NCBI GenBank assembly: GCA_024225635.1
Contig: JAAEMK010000108.1
Coordinates: 36,451-100,450, forward strand
From: Desulfobacteraceae bacterium
GTDB taxonomy: Bacteria; Desulfobacterota; Desulfobacteria; Desulfobacterales; Desulfobacteraceae
Direction of reading: 5' to 3'
Length of the DNA stretch: 64,000 nucleotides
Shown: piece by piece, positions 26,570 to 35,358 of the stretch
Layout of the letters: each line of letters begins with the position of its first letter
Position numbering within the stretch: the stretch's first letter is position 1
Notes under the pieces: model-generated
Told to the model about the DNA's origin: nothing
Database searches by the model: none
The model's input: only the letters and a program-made list of their open reading frames with translations
Position numbers and translations under genes: made by a program

Positions 26570-27466
26570 ATGAAAACAACAGAAGACAACAACTTCAGAG
26601 CAGGCTTCATCGCCATTGCAGGGGCTCCCAATGCCGGGAAATCAACCCTTCTCAACACCGTGCTCGGACAAAAGATATCCATAACAAGCAAGAAACCCCA
26701 GACCACCCGGGACAGAATCCTGGGGGTGGTTGAGCGCCCCGCTTCCCAGGTGATCTTCATCGACACCCCGGGAATCCATAAGGCAAACTCCCTGCTCAAC
26801 CGAAAGATCGTGGACCAGGCCCTGTCGGCCGTGGACGATGTGGATGCCATCCTTCTCATGATCGATGTCACCTCCCGGGATCTCGAGTCGGAGGCGATCA
26901 TCATCGAACAGCTCGAAAAGCGAAACAAAGAGGTTATTCTCGCCCTGAACAAGACCGACCTTATCAAGGGCAATGAGATCCTCCCCCTGATCGCCCACTA
27001 CTCCTCCATGTATGATTTCAAAGCCGTGATCCCGGTTTCCGCCAAGACCGGCGCCCAGACCGAGGAGCTGCTCCTCGAGGTGGAGCGCTGCCTGCCCGAA
27101 AGCCCCAGGCTCTTTCCCGAAGACACCCTCACCGACCTGTCTGAAAAGTTCATTGCCTCGGAGATGATCCGGGAAAAGGTTTTCAGGCTCACCGGCATGG
27201 AGATTCCCTACTCAATCGCCGTTACCGTGGACTCCTTCAAGGAGAAAAAACGGCTCATCGAGATCCATGCCACCATCCATGTGGACCGCAACTCCCAAAA
27301 GGGCATCATCATCGGAAAAGGCGGCCAGATGCTCAAAAAAATCGGGGAAAAGGCAAGGCGGGACATCGAACGGATGACCGGCTCAAAGGTGATGCTCAAG
27401 CTCTTTGTCAGGGTGACTAAGAACTGGAGCAGGGATGAAAAGATCCTGAAGGAGTTCGGATATTAG
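26570..27466 (+). CDS. era: GTPase Era
   Basis: GTPase that binds the 3' end of 16S rRNA and supports small-subunit maturation. The 298-aa product has G1 GAPNAGKSTLLN, the conserved SKKPQTTRDRILGV switch, G3 DTPGIHK, G4 NKTD and a C-terminal KH domain (GIIIGKGGQMLKKIGEKAR). Length fits. The HNH gene starts 1 nt after its stop. Confidence 0.97.
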   Translation: MKTTEDNNFRAGFIAIAGAPNAGKSTLLNTVLGQKISITSKKPQTTRDRILGVVERPASQVIFIDTPGIHKANSLLNRKIVDQALSAVDDVDAILLMIDVTSRDLESEAIIIEQLEKRNKEVILALNKTDLIKGNEILPLIAHYSSMYDFKAVIPVSAKTGAQTEELLLEVERCLPESPRLFPEDTLTDLSEKFIASEMIREKVFRLTGMEIPYSIAVTVDSFKEKKRLIEIHATIHVDRNSQKGIIIGKGGQMLKKIGEKARRDIERMTGSKVMLKLFVRVTKNWSRDEKILKEFGY

Positions 27467-27467
27467 G

Positions 27468-27767
27468 ATGGACCATTTTTTTTTCTCTGTTGACGAAGAT
27501 CTACAGAAACGGGAACGGCAGAAGGCAAGGGATCTTCGCAACAGCCAGTGGTGGAAGCGGCGTCGGTCCCAGGGAATCTGTCACTACTGCAACAACCGGT
27601 TTCCCCCAAAAGAGCTGACCATGGATCACCTGGTGCCCATTGCCAGGGGGGGGCGTTCCGTCAAATCCAATGTGGTGCCCTGCTGCAAGGAGTGCAACAC
27701 CAAAAAGCGCCAGCTGTTGCCCCTTGAGTGGGAAGAGTACATGCAGAGCATCTCCCAAACGGAATAA
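27468..27767 (+). CDS. Small HNH endonuclease-domain protein
   Basis: A 99-aa protein with a zinc-bound HNH fold: CHYCNNRF, MDHLVPIARGG, SNVVPCCKECNTKK. It has the two CxxC pairs, the catalytic His of DHLVP and the central Asn. The N-terminus is basic (KRERQKARDLRNSQWWKRRR) and may contact nucleic acid. It is coupled to era. Such stand-alone HNH genes can be repair nucleases or remnants of mobile elements; the sequence does not decide. Confidence 0.85.
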   Translation: MDHFFFSVDEDLQKRERQKARDLRNSQWWKRRRSQGICHYCNNRFPPKELTMDHLVPIARGGRSVKSNVVPCCKECNTKKRQLLPLEWEEYMQSISQTE

Positions 27768-27770
27768 AGA

Positions 27771-27805
27771 ATAAAAAAACCCGGGCACGATGGACGTACC
27801 CGGGT
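27771..27805 (-). terminator. Terminator for the 27834-28742 gene
   Basis: Stem ACCCGGG / CCCGGGT with a 13-nt loop. Read on the minus strand, the stem is followed by seven T residues, so it most likely ends the minus-strand gene that stops at 27834. Confidence 0.75.
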
Positions 27806-27833
27806 ATAATGATCGCTGAATGAACAGAGGCTG

Positions 27834-28742
27834 CTACTTCTTTACGCTGTTGCAGAGCCTGTGTACGGTCTGGGCATGCCACTCGCCCCGTCCGGAGAAT
27901 GTGGGCTGTCCCAGTTCAACCAGATGCTGTGCCACCTGATCAAATGTCGCGCCTTTTTCACGCATGGAATTGACGATCTTCAAAACCTCATCCCTGGAAA
28001 GCAGCTCCTTCCTGGTGTTGCTCTTCTGTGCGGCCTTGAGCTTCTGGGCCTTGGTGCGCTTGAGGACCTTTACGTTATCCTTCCTGGACTTCTCGGCAGC
28101 CGCTTTTTCCTCTGCCAGTTTAACGGCCTTGGGCTTGCGCCCCCTGCGCTTCTTTACCGGCGCTTCTGCGACCTTCGGCGCCTCTGCGACCTTCGGCATC
28201 TCTGCTACCTTAGGCATCTCTGCTACCTTCGGCGCCTCAACCTCTGCTTCCTCCACACATTCGTATTCGGGTTCGTCAAAGGCGTCCTCAATCCCCTCTT
28301 CCCTTGCGTAACGATCCTCCTCAAACCGCTCCTCATGCCGGGGGGCGCCAGGAACCGCAATAACCCGAAGATACTCGGCAATCTCCGCCAGGAACTCGAC
28401 CTTGCGCTCCTCGGCCGCGGCCAGCCGCTCCTGGGCAGCGCCAAGGAACTCCTGGTTTTTCAGCATGGTTTCTGCAAGGGCGGTAATATTTTCAACAACT
28501 TCCGAAGAAATCATAACGGGCTGGGAGTCACAGACCTGATTTTGAGGATTGTTTCTCATGGGACGCTTCGTATTGCCGACCCTGGAATTCTGATAGGAAT
28601 TATTGGAATGAAAATGAGCGGGAGGATTGTTGTAGTGCTGGTGCTGCTGCTGCTGATGCTGGCTGTTGTCAAAGCCTCTGCGGGTTTTTGCAGCCCGGTT
28701 GTCCTTCTGATTTCCTCGAAGGTTTTGAAGAAAATCGTTCAT
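27834..28742 (-). CDS. Unknown basic protein with PKVAE repeats and a recombinase-like C-terminus
   Basis: I do not recognise a named family. The 302-aa protein has an Asn/Gln/His-rich N-terminus (about 10-75), a helical segment (VVENITALAETMLKNQEFLG), an acidic stretch, then five tandem PKVAE(M/A) units (about 172-196) leading into KKRRGRKPKAVK, an AT-hook-like basic motif. The C-terminal 60 residues (VNSMREKGATFDQVAQHLVE; PTFSGRGEWHAQTVHRL) resemble the small helix-turn-helix found in recombinase domains of serine recombinases. The ATG follows AAGGAGATTTTATAT. This suggests a DNA- or RNA-binding protein. It is transcribed alone. Confidence 0.7.
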   Translation of the reverse strand: MNDFLQNLRGNQKDNRAAKTRRGFDNSQHQQQQHQHYNNPPAHFHSNNSYQNSRVGNTKRPMRNNPQNQVCDSQPVMISSEVVENITALAETMLKNQEFLGAAQERLAAAEERKVEFLAEIAEYLRVIAVPGAPRHEERFEEDRYAREEGIEDAFDEPEYECVEEAEVEAPKVAEMPKVAEMPKVAEAPKVAEAPVKKRRGRKPKAVKLAEEKAAAEKSRKDNVKVLKRTKAQKLKAAQKSNTRKELLSRDEVLKIVNSMREKGATFDQVAQHLVELGQPTFSGRGEWHAQTVHRLCNSVKK

Positions 28743-29001
28743 ATATAAAATCTCCTTTACTTAAAATAAAAAAGCCGGTCAATGCCAGCTGATTGCGACG
28801 CAACATATATCTAAACGGATACGGTATGCCCTTTATAAATAGCCGGGATCAGGCGCAAAACATGCCCCACAGAAACATACCTCATACCAAGATAGATCCT
28901 TATCTAAGATTTATCGCATTATGTCAAGGATTATCTACGATATTTTATTCGCAAAGAAAATGGCACGGTTTCGCACGGTCGGCGCCGACCAGCAAAAAAA
29001 A

Positions 29002-30036
29002 TCAGGACCACTCAAGAATCACCTTTCCGGAACGGCCCGATGCCATCTTCCTGAACCCGGTTTCAAACTCGGTATAATGATACCGATGGGTAATCAAAGG
29101 CTGAATATCAAGGCCGGATTGGATCATGGCGGTCATCTTATACCAGGTCTCGTACATCTCCCGTCCGTAGATCCCTTTGATGGTAAGCCCGTTAAATACC
29201 ACCACATTCCAGTCAACGGAAGTCTGATCGGGCATGATCCCCAGCATGGCGATTTTACCGCCATGGCAGATGTTGCCCAGGATCGAATTAAAGGCGGCAG
29301 GGTTGCCCGACATCTCCAGGGCGACATCAAACCCCTCCTTCATCCCGAGGGTATTCTGGGCGTCCGCCACGGTCTCCCGGGTAACATCGACGGTCAGGGT
29401 GGCACCGGCCTGCCTGGCAAGGCCGAGGCGGTAGGGATTCACATCGGTGACCACCACATGACGGGCGCCTGCATGGACGGCAATGGCACACGCCATGCAC
29501 CCGATGGGACCTGCGCCGGTGATAAGCACGTCCTCCCCCAGGATATCGAAGGAGAGCGCCGTGTGGGTCGCGTTCCCCAACGGATCAAAGCAGGCAAGCA
29601 CTTCAAGGGGAATCTGCTCGTCGCAATACCACACATTGGTCACGGGAATCGAGAGATATTCGGCAAAGGCGCCGGGGCGATTCACCCCCACACCGCTGGT
29701 ATTCCGGCACAAATGGCGCCGCCCCGCAAGGCAGTTCCTGCAACGCCCGCACACCAGGTGCCCTTCCCCGGACACCAGGTCCCCCGGGGTGAAATCATGG
29801 ACATTTTCTCCTACGGCCTCCACGATGCCGACGAACTCGTGCCCCACCTGCATGGGCACGGGAATAGTCTTCCGGGCCCAGGCATCCCAATCATATATAT
29901 GAACATCGGTTCCACATATCGCGGTTTTTTTAATCTTGATAAGAACATCGTTCGCGCCGGGTTCGGGAACCGCGACGTCCTGAAGCCAGAGACCGGTTTC
30001 CGGTTTTGCCTTGACCAAGGCCTTCATTGTTGCCAT
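29002..30036 (-). CDS. tdh: L-threonine 3-dehydrogenase
   Basis: Zinc medium-chain dehydrogenase oxidising threonine to 2-amino-3-ketobutyrate. Motifs: catalytic zinc site [16 protein letters not shown] and GHEFVG, structural-zinc cysteines in [18 protein letters not shown] loop [12 protein letters not shown] and VVTDVNPYR. The CGTDxHIYxWDxWA segment is typical of Tdh. About 344 aa, start ATG 30036 after GGAGG. The glycine-forming ligase (kbl) is not adjacent. Confidence 0.92.
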   Translation of the reverse strand: MATMKALVKAKPETGLWLQDVAVPEPGANDVLIKIKKTAICGTDVHIYDWDAWARKTIPVPMQVGHEFVGIVEAVGENVHDFTPGDLVSGEGHLVCGRCRNCLAGRRHLCRNTSGVGVNRPGAFAEYLSIPVTNVWYCDEQIPLEVLACFDPLGNATHTALSFDILGEDVLITGAGPIGCMACAIAVHAGARHVVVTDVNPYRLGLARQAGATLTVDVTRETVADAQNTLGMKEGFDVALEMSGNPAAFNSILGNICHGGKIAMLGIMPDQTSVDWNVVVFNGLTIKGIYGREMYETWYKMTAMIQSGLDIQPLITHRYHYTEFETGFRKMASGRSGKVILEWS

Positions 30037-30265
30037 CATTCGCCTCCCGTGATTTATTATACGGTTGAGGGATGTTATTCTCAGACTCTCTTAAATCACA
30101 TGGTACACCCAACCGGGGCCGGGCGAAAGCAATTTTTAGTAAAAACAGGCGATCACACCCTGCATCCACACAAAAATCGCCCGGAAACATGAATTACCTT
30201 GACAAAATCATGGACTAGGGACCATATATTCCACTTAATCTAATTTTATCAACGGAGGAACTTGA

Positions 30266-31330
30266 ATGGAACTATCCATTACTGAAAAGCCGGAAAAGGG
30301 CACCCGTCCTGAAGACTCCAAACTCGCCTTTGGATCAATATTCACAGACCACATGTTCAACATGGACTACTCTCCGGACAAGGGCTGGCACAATCCCCGC
30401 ATCGAGCCCTTTGCAAACCTCTCACTCTCCCCTGCCACCATGATGCTCCACTACGGCCAGGCGATCTTTGAAGGCCTGAAGGCCTACAAGACCGACGACG
30501 GAAGCATCCGGCTCTACCGGGCAAAGGACAACTTCGAGCGGCTGAACAAAAGCGCCCGGGGCCTGTGCATTCCCGAAATCGATATTGATTTTATAATGGA
30601 AAGCATGAAGACCCTGTTGAAACTTGAGAAAAACTGGATTCCCGAGACCATGGGAACCTCCCTCTACATACGGCCCACCGTCATTGCAACCGACCCCTTC
30701 CTCGGTGTCAGGGCATCAGAGACCTACCGGTTCTTCATCATTCTCTCCCCGGTGGGCGCCTACTACTCAGCCGGGTTCAACCCGGTCAACATCTGGATCT
30801 CCAAGGACCATGTCCGGGCGGTCCGGGGCGGCGTGGGCGAATTCAAGACACCGGCCAACTATGCGGCAAGCCTCTATGCCTCCGAAAAGGCGAAAAAAGA
30901 GGGATACGCCCAGGTACTCTGGCTCGACGGCGTGGAGCAGAAGTACATCGAAGAGGTCGGGGCCATGAACATCTTCTTTAACATCAACGACGAGCTGATC
31001 ACCCCGGAACTCAACGGCAGCATCCTCCCCGGCATTACCCGGGACTCGGTTCTACAGCTTGCCAAGAGATGGGGCATGAATGTCTCGGAACGGAAAATCA
31101 GCATAGATGAAGTGATCCAGGCCCAGAAGGACGGAAGCCTGAAAGAGGTATTCGGCTCAGGCACCGCCGCCGTCATCTCTCCCGTGGGCGAGATTCGCTA
31201 CGGCGACGACGTCATGACCATTGCGGACGGAAAAACCGGCCCCATGGCCCTGAAGTTCAACAAGGCCATCACCGAAATCCAGTACGGAAAGGCCGAGGAT
31301 ACGGAAGGGTGGATCGAAAAGGTCGATTAA
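30266..31330 (+). CDS. ilvE: Branched-chain amino acid aminotransferase
   Basis: Fold-type IV PLP enzyme interconverting Leu, Ile and Val with their 2-oxo acids. The 354-aa product has the catalytic lysine in RGGVGEFKTPANYAAS, the YIEEVGAMNIFF segment and the phosphate contact GSGTAAVISPVG. Length fits the larger BCAT type. A plausible promoter (TTGACA at 30199, weak -10 near 30223) and GGAGG precede the start. The VOR-type oxidoreductase at 34018-36432 uses the 2-oxo acids it makes. Confidence 0.93.
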   Translation: MELSITEKPEKGTRPEDSKLAFGSIFTDHMFNMDYSPDKGWHNPRIEPFANLSLSPATMMLHYGQAIFEGLKAYKTDDGSIRLYRAKDNFERLNKSARGLCIPEIDIDFIMESMKTLLKLEKNWIPETMGTSLYIRPTVIATDPFLGVRASETYRFFIILSPVGAYYSAGFNPVNIWISKDHVRAVRGGVGEFKTPANYAASLYASEKAKKEGYAQVLWLDGVEQKYIEEVGAMNIFFNINDELITPELNGSILPGITRDSVLQLAKRWGMNVSERKISIDEVIQAQKDGSLKEVFGSGTAAVISPVGEIRYGDDVMTIADGKTGPMALKFNKAITEIQYGKAEDTEGWIEKVD

Positions 31331-31382
31331 ATACCGACACCGGTTCCGCCATGGAAACCGGGTTTTAAAACAGCTGTTTATT

Positions 31383-31431
31383 AAAGGGGTTGTCATGGAA
31401 TTCATCCAAATTCTTGACAACCCTTTTTTTA
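31383..31431 (+). terminator. Intrinsic terminator after ilvE
   Basis: Stem AAAGGGGTTGTCA / TGACAACCCTTT (one bulged G) followed by a T run, 53 bp after the ilvE stop. Confidence 0.8.
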
Positions 31432-31478
31432 TCTGCATACTATGACTGAGCGCTCGATCAACACCCTTGAAACTCTTA

Positions 31479-31533
31479 GGGGTCAGGCTTAGCTTATTGA
31501 GGCGTTCCGCCTCAATAAGCTAAGCCTGACCTC
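31479..31533. repeat. 55-nt palindromic repeat, copy 1
   Basis: Arms start GGGGTCAGGCTTAGCTTATT and are complementary through a centre GAGGCGTTCCGCCTC; one outer mismatch. It belongs to the same family as 33344-33398, 33931-33985 and 50271-50325, all exactly 55 nt. Confidence 0.85.
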
Positions 31534-31558
31534 GGTATACACCATGGAAGGAGAAAAA

Positions 31559-32107
31559 ATGGCAACAAAAAAGACCGATCTTGTTCACATTGGCAAAACC
31601 ATACAAAAAGCCAGGCTGGAAAAATCGATCAATCTTGATTTTCTGGCAAATGAAACCGGCCTTTCCATCGACTTTTTGAAGCGGGTGGAATCCGGGGAGC
31701 AGCGCCCCTCGGTTGGCACCCTTCTCCAGATATCCAGGGCCCTTGGCATCGATTCGGGCTATTTTCTCAAGGACCAGGAGGATACGGCGGAACAGCGGGC
31801 CGAGGCCTATACCAAGCGAACGGACCACTATGCCTACACCCCCCTGACGCCGGGGGCGGAAAACAAGCACCTGAAAGCCTTTCACATCGAGGTGGAGGCA
31901 AAAAAGGCCCACAAGGGAGTGGGATTTATCCACGAAGGCGAAGAGTTTGTCTATGTGCTCAAAGGGGAGGTTGAGGTCGCGGTCGGGGATCACGTCAACC
32001 ACCTGACCCCTGGAAAATCCCTCCATTTCAACTCAGGCATCAAGCATGACCTCAGAAACGTGGGCGACGTGGATGCGGAACTCATCGTGGTTGTTTACAG
32101 CCCCTAA
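31559..32107 (+). CDS. XRE-family regulator with C-terminal cupin domain
   Basis: A 182-aa regulator with a helix-turn-helix (about residues 8-62: IGKTIQKARLEKSINLDFLA; GLSIDFLKRVESGEQRPSV) and a cupin barrel (about 105-180: GVGFIHEGEEFVYVLKGEVE; FNSGIKHDLRNVGD). This two-domain form often controls amino acid or polyamine catabolism, the cupin binding the effector. ATG 31559 is preferred because AAGGAG lies 6 nt upstream. It is 18 nt upstream of the acyl-CoA dehydrogenase and may regulate it. Confidence 0.88.
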   Translation: MATKKTDLVHIGKTIQKARLEKSINLDFLANETGLSIDFLKRVESGEQRPSVGTLLQISRALGIDSGYFLKDQEDTAEQRAEAYTKRTDHYAYTPLTPGAENKHLKAFHIEVEAKKAHKGVGFIHEGEEFVYVLKGEVEVAVGDHVNHLTPGKSLHFNSGIKHDLRNVGDVDAELIVVVYSP

Positions 32108-32125
32108 TCCAGAGAAGGAGACGTG

Positions 32126-33265
32126 ATGTCATTTAAATTAAGTGATGAGCAGTTGATGATCCAGAGCATGGTCAGGGAATTCTCCAGAAAAGTGGTGGCA
32201 GCCACGGCAGCTGAACGGGACAGGACCAAGGAGTTTCCATGGGAGAATTTCAAACAGATGGGGGAGCTCGGCCTCATGGGGATGATGATCCCCACAGAGT
32301 ACGAAGGCGAAGGCGCGGACGCCGTTTCCTACGTGCTGGCCCTGTCGGAAATCGCCTACTCCTGCGCCTCCACATCGGTGGTGATGTCGGTGCAGAACTC
32401 CATCGTCTGCGAAAGCATCAACAACTTCGGCACGGAGGAACAGAAACAGGAATTTCTCATACCCCTGGCATCGGGGGAGATCATAGGGGCATTTGCCCTG
32501 ACTGAGCCTGACGCAGGATCAGACCCCGTGAGCCAAACCGCGACGGCTGTTCGCGACGGCGATCATTATATACTGAACGGGACGAAACGTTTCATCACAT
32601 CGGGAAAAAACTGCAAGGCGGTCATCGTAACGGCAAAGACCGACGAAACCGCCCGTCACAAAGGCATCAGCGCTTTTCTTGTCGCAAAGGAGACCCCGGG
32701 ACTGATCGTGGGCCACACAGAGGACAAGATGGGCCTCAGGGCCTCGGATACCACGGACCTCATCTTTGAAAACTGCCGGGTTCCCGCATCGGCGATCCTG
32801 GGCAAGGAAGGCGACGGGTTCAAGATCGCCATGGCAGGCCTTGACAGCGGCAGGATCGGCATCGCCGCCCAGTCCCTTGGGGTGGCCCAGGCAGCCATGG
32901 ATGCTTCGGTGAAATATGCCAAAAAACGAAAACAGTTTGGAAAACCCATAGCAAAGCACCAGGGAATCAGGTGGCAGATCGCGGACATGGCCACCCAGAT
33001 AGAGGCCGCACGCCAGCTGGTCATGTCGGCGGCAGCCATGAAGGACAGGAAGGAGAACTACACCACCCAGGCCTCCATGGCAAAGCTCTTTGCATCGGAG
33101 ATGGTCAACCAGGTCACGGCCAGGGCGATCCAGATCCACGGGGGGTACGGATTTACAAAGGATTATCCGGTGGAGCGATTCTACCGGGATGCCAGGGTGT
33201 TCACCATTTACGAGGGGACCTCCGAGATCCAGCGGATCGTCATCTCGAACAGCATCCTCAAATAG
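32126..33265 (+). CDS. Acyl-CoA dehydrogenase
   Basis: FAD enzyme introducing a 2,3 double bond into an acyl-CoA. The 379-aa protein has the two family signatures (GAFALTEPDAGSD; QIHGGYGFTKDYPVERFYRD) and the catalytic glutamate segment TIYEGTSEIQRIVI at the usual late position. Substrate chain is not readable; the neighbourhood (ilvE, VOR operon) suggests branched-chain acyl-CoA, as an inference. Start ATG 32126 follows AAGGAG. Confidence 0.93.
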   Translation: MSFKLSDEQLMIQSMVREFSRKVVAATAAERDRTKEFPWENFKQMGELGLMGMMIPTEYEGEGADAVSYVLALSEIAYSCASTSVVMSVQNSIVCESINNFGTEEQKQEFLIPLASGEIIGAFALTEPDAGSDPVSQTATAVRDGDHYILNGTKRFITSGKNCKAVIVTAKTDETARHKGISAFLVAKETPGLIVGHTEDKMGLRASDTTDLIFENCRVPASAILGKEGDGFKIAMAGLDSGRIGIAAQSLGVAQAAMDASVKYAKKRKQFGKPIAKHQGIRWQIADMATQIEAARQLVMSAAAMKDRKENYTTQASMAKLFASEMVNQVTARAIQIHGGYGFTKDYPVERFYRDARVFTIYEGTSEIQRIVISNSILK

Positions 33266-33283
33266 CAAGTCGCTGGTGACTTC

Positions 33284-33398
33284 GGGGTCAGGCTTAGCTT
33301 ATTGGCTTGAACTTCGTGGGCAGGCTCATGTCTTCGTGTCTTCGGGGTCAGGCTTAGCTTATTGCGACGTTCCGTCGCAATAAGCTAAGCCTGACCCC
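33284..33398. repeat. 55-nt palindrome copy 2 with an upstream half copy
   Basis: A half unit GGGGTCAGGCTTAGCTTATT at 33284 is followed by a perfect 55-nt palindrome at 33344-33398 with the centre GCGACGTTCCGTCGC. A T run follows at once, so the element probably ends the acyl-CoA dehydrogenase transcript. The repeated phrase around CTTCGGGGTCAGGCTTAGC hints at local duplication. Confidence 0.85.
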
Positions 33399-33404
33399 TT
33401 TTTT

Positions 33405-33890
33405 TTATTGGAAGATCCTTGACGCAAGCTCCAGGTCTTCAGGAGAGAAGACAAACAGGCACTTGGAATCCGCCGGGGAAACAGACCCGTAGACATAATT
33501 GATATTGATCCCCTCTTCGCCGAACCGCTTGGTGATCTCGGCGAGCTTTCCGGGAATATTTTCAATGTCGATGGCGATAACTTCCTTGGTGTCAAAGACG
33601 TAATCCTTCTGCTTCAGGATCTCCACGGCAGCATCCGGTTTATCAACAACAATCCGAATCAGGGCAAAGTCTGCGCTGTCCCTCCGCATGGAGCGGTAGT
33701 TGGCGGACGAGGCGATGCGTTTCAGGGATTTTCCCCTTGCCTCGAACAGGTTCTGCACATAGCTCGATGCATCCTGGATGGTGATGGCATCGACATTCAC
33801 CCCCCCATCCCCCAAAAGCGATGTCAGCGTTCCCAGCTCGCCAGGAGCATTCTTAAGAAAAAGAGAAATTTCGATCCTGATCATACGCAC
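33405..33890 (-). CDS. Tandem ACT-domain protein
   Basis: A 161-aa protein made of two ACT domains (about residues 4-75 and 85-155; LKNAPGELGTLTSLLGDGGV and IENIPGKLAEITKRFGEEGI). ACT pairs bind amino acids and act as free-standing sensors. It lies after the VOR-type operon on the same strand, separated by a 55-nt palindrome, so it may sense a branched-chain or aromatic amino acid for that pathway. No DNA-binding domain is present. Confidence 0.85.
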   Translation of the reverse strand: MRMIRIEISLFLKNAPGELGTLTSLLGDGGVNVDAITIQDASSYVQNLFEARGKSLKRIASSANYRSMRRDSADFALIRIVVDKPDAAVEILKQKDYVFDTKEVIAIDIENIPGKLAEITKRFGEEGININYVYGSVSPADSKCLFVFSPEDLELASRIFQ

Positions 33891-33930
33891 CTCCTGTTGT
33901 TCGGATTGTGGTTGCGGGGTCGCGGGGCAC

Positions 33931-33985
33931 GGGGTCAGGTCTACACTCTTGACACGTTTCGTGTCAAGAGTGTAGACCTGACCCC
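33931..33985. repeat. 55-nt palindromic repeat, copy 3 with different inner arms
   Basis: Perfect palindrome. It keeps the outer GGGGTCAGG and central GTTTC-type loop but has a different inner arm (TCTACACTCTTGACAC and its complement). Size is again 55 nt. The arms of this copy and of the others have therefore changed together. Confidence 0.85.
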
Positions 33986-34017
33986 GTTTTTAACCCCGTG
34001 GTCCCTTTCTTTTTATT

Positions 34018-34554
34018 TTACATACCGGCTATTCTCAACCCCTCGTCAAAAGCCTTCATGTTCAAGGGAACAATCTTCGGCTTTTTTGCAAATTCCTTTT
34101 TCACGCATTCGCGAAGGATATCTACATCCACTATTTTGCTCTTTGCGGCAAAGGCGCTGACGGCGATAATGTTGGCGCATTTCACGCTGCCAAGCTCGAC
34201 GGCGGCCTCATTGGCAGGCACGATCAGCTCCGTGACATCGTCCCGTCCGGTTCGCACCGGAATCAATGAGCTGTTGATCAGCACCACCCCGCCCGGTTTT
34301 ACCACCGGAGCAAATTTCTCCAGGGAGGGACGGTTCATGGCAACCAGGTGGGCCGGGTTCTTGATGATGGGAGACCCGATGAGCCGGTCGCTCACCACAA
34401 CGGTGCAATAGGCGGTCCCGCCCCTCATCTCGGGTCCATAGGAGGGGATCCACATCACCTCGGCCCCCTGCTCCATGGCCGCATAGGCCAACAGCTTTGC
34501 GCTCAACAGGATACCCTGGCCTCCGAAACCTGCGAACATCACTTCTTTCTGCAT
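34018..34554 (-). CDS. 2-oxoacid:ferredoxin oxidoreductase gamma subunit
   Basis: The 178-aa gamma subunit of a VOR/KOR-type enzyme, with the family opening MFAGFGGQGILLSAKLLAYA and SYGPEMRGGTAYCTVV. Start ATG 34554 is chosen because GGAGGAGT precedes it. It is the last gene of fdx-vorB-beta-gamma, all minus strand and closely spaced. Confidence 0.93.
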   Translation of the reverse strand: MQKEVMFAGFGGQGILLSAKLLAYAAMEQGAEVMWIPSYGPEMRGGTAYCTVVVSDRLIGSPIIKNPAHLVAMNRPSLEKFAPVVKPGGVVLINSSLIPVRTGRDDVTELIVPANEAAVELGSVKCANIIAVSAFAAKSKIVDVDILRECVKKEFAKKPKIVPLNMKAFDEGLRIAGM

Positions 34555-34591
34555 ATACTCCTCCAAAAACAACTAGATTAAGACGGTTCCA

Positions 34592-35332
34592 TTACTCTTC
34601 AGGAGTTTTGAACTCACCAAGCGGATAATAGGGAAGAAGCGTATCTTCGGCCCATTTCAGTGCATCCAGGGGAGTCATGCCCCAGTTGGTGGGACAGGTG
34701 GAGACAATCTCCACAAAGCTGTAGCAGCGGTTCTCCATCTGGTACTCAAACGCCTTTTTAATGGCCTTTTTGGCCTTGTTGACATATTTGGGCTTGAGCA
34801 CGGTCTGGCGGGTGATGTACCCGGGTGTGACAAGGCTTGAAAGAAGCTCGCTCATCCTGATGGGCATGCCGGTTTTCTCCACGTCCCTTCCCGCCGGCGC
34901 CGTGGTGGCCCGCTGGCCGGGCATGGTGGTGGGGGCCATCTGGCCGCCTGTCATGCCGTAGATGGCGTTGTTGATAAAGATGGTGGTGAACTTCTCGCCC
35001 CGGTTGGCCGCATGGACGATCTCGCCCATGCCGATACTGGCAAGGTCACCGTCCCCCTGGTAGGTAAAGACATTGAGGTCGGGCCTTACCCGTTTGATGC
35101 CCGTTGCCATGGCAGGGGCACGGCCGTGGGCGGCCTCCTGAAAGTCACAGTCAAAGTAGTTGTACGCCATGACAGCGCACCCTACAGGGGCAATTCCCAC
35201 GGTGTTTTTCCGGATTCCCAGCTCATCAATGACCTCGGCCACCAGTCGGTGGACGATACCGTGGGTGCACCCGGGGCAGTAGTGGGTGTGGGCGTCGGTC
35301 AGCGCTTCCGGCTTTGAAAATGTTTTTCCCAT
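34592..35332 (-). CDS. 2-oxoacid:ferredoxin oxidoreductase beta subunit (TPP-binding)
   Basis: The 246-aa thiamine-diphosphate subunit. Motifs: YCPGCTHGIVHRLV, the TPP/Mg signature GDGDLASIGMGEI with INNAIYGMTGGQ, and TPGYITR. No C-terminal ferredoxin domain. It catalyses oxidative decarboxylation of a 2-oxo acid to acyl-CoA with the alpha subunit. Confidence 0.94.
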   Translation of the reverse strand: MGKTFSKPEALTDAHTHYCPGCTHGIVHRLVAEVIDELGIRKNTVGIAPVGCAVMAYNYFDCDFQEAAHGRAPAMATGIKRVRPDLNVFTYQGDGDLASIGMGEIVHAANRGEKFTTIFINNAIYGMTGGQMAPTTMPGQRATTAPAGRDVEKTGMPIRMSELLSSLVTPGYITRQTVLKPKYVNKAKKAIKKAFEYQMENRCYSFVEIVSTCPTNWGMTPLDALKWAEDTLLPYYPLGEFKTPEE

Positions 35333-35358
35333 TATAATCGTTCTCCTTGACAGACTCT

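Noticed and set aside
28961-28978. Sigma-54-like TGGCACGGTTTCGCA
   Set aside because: GG to GC spacing is 9 bp rather than 10, and no start codon follows sensibly on that strand.
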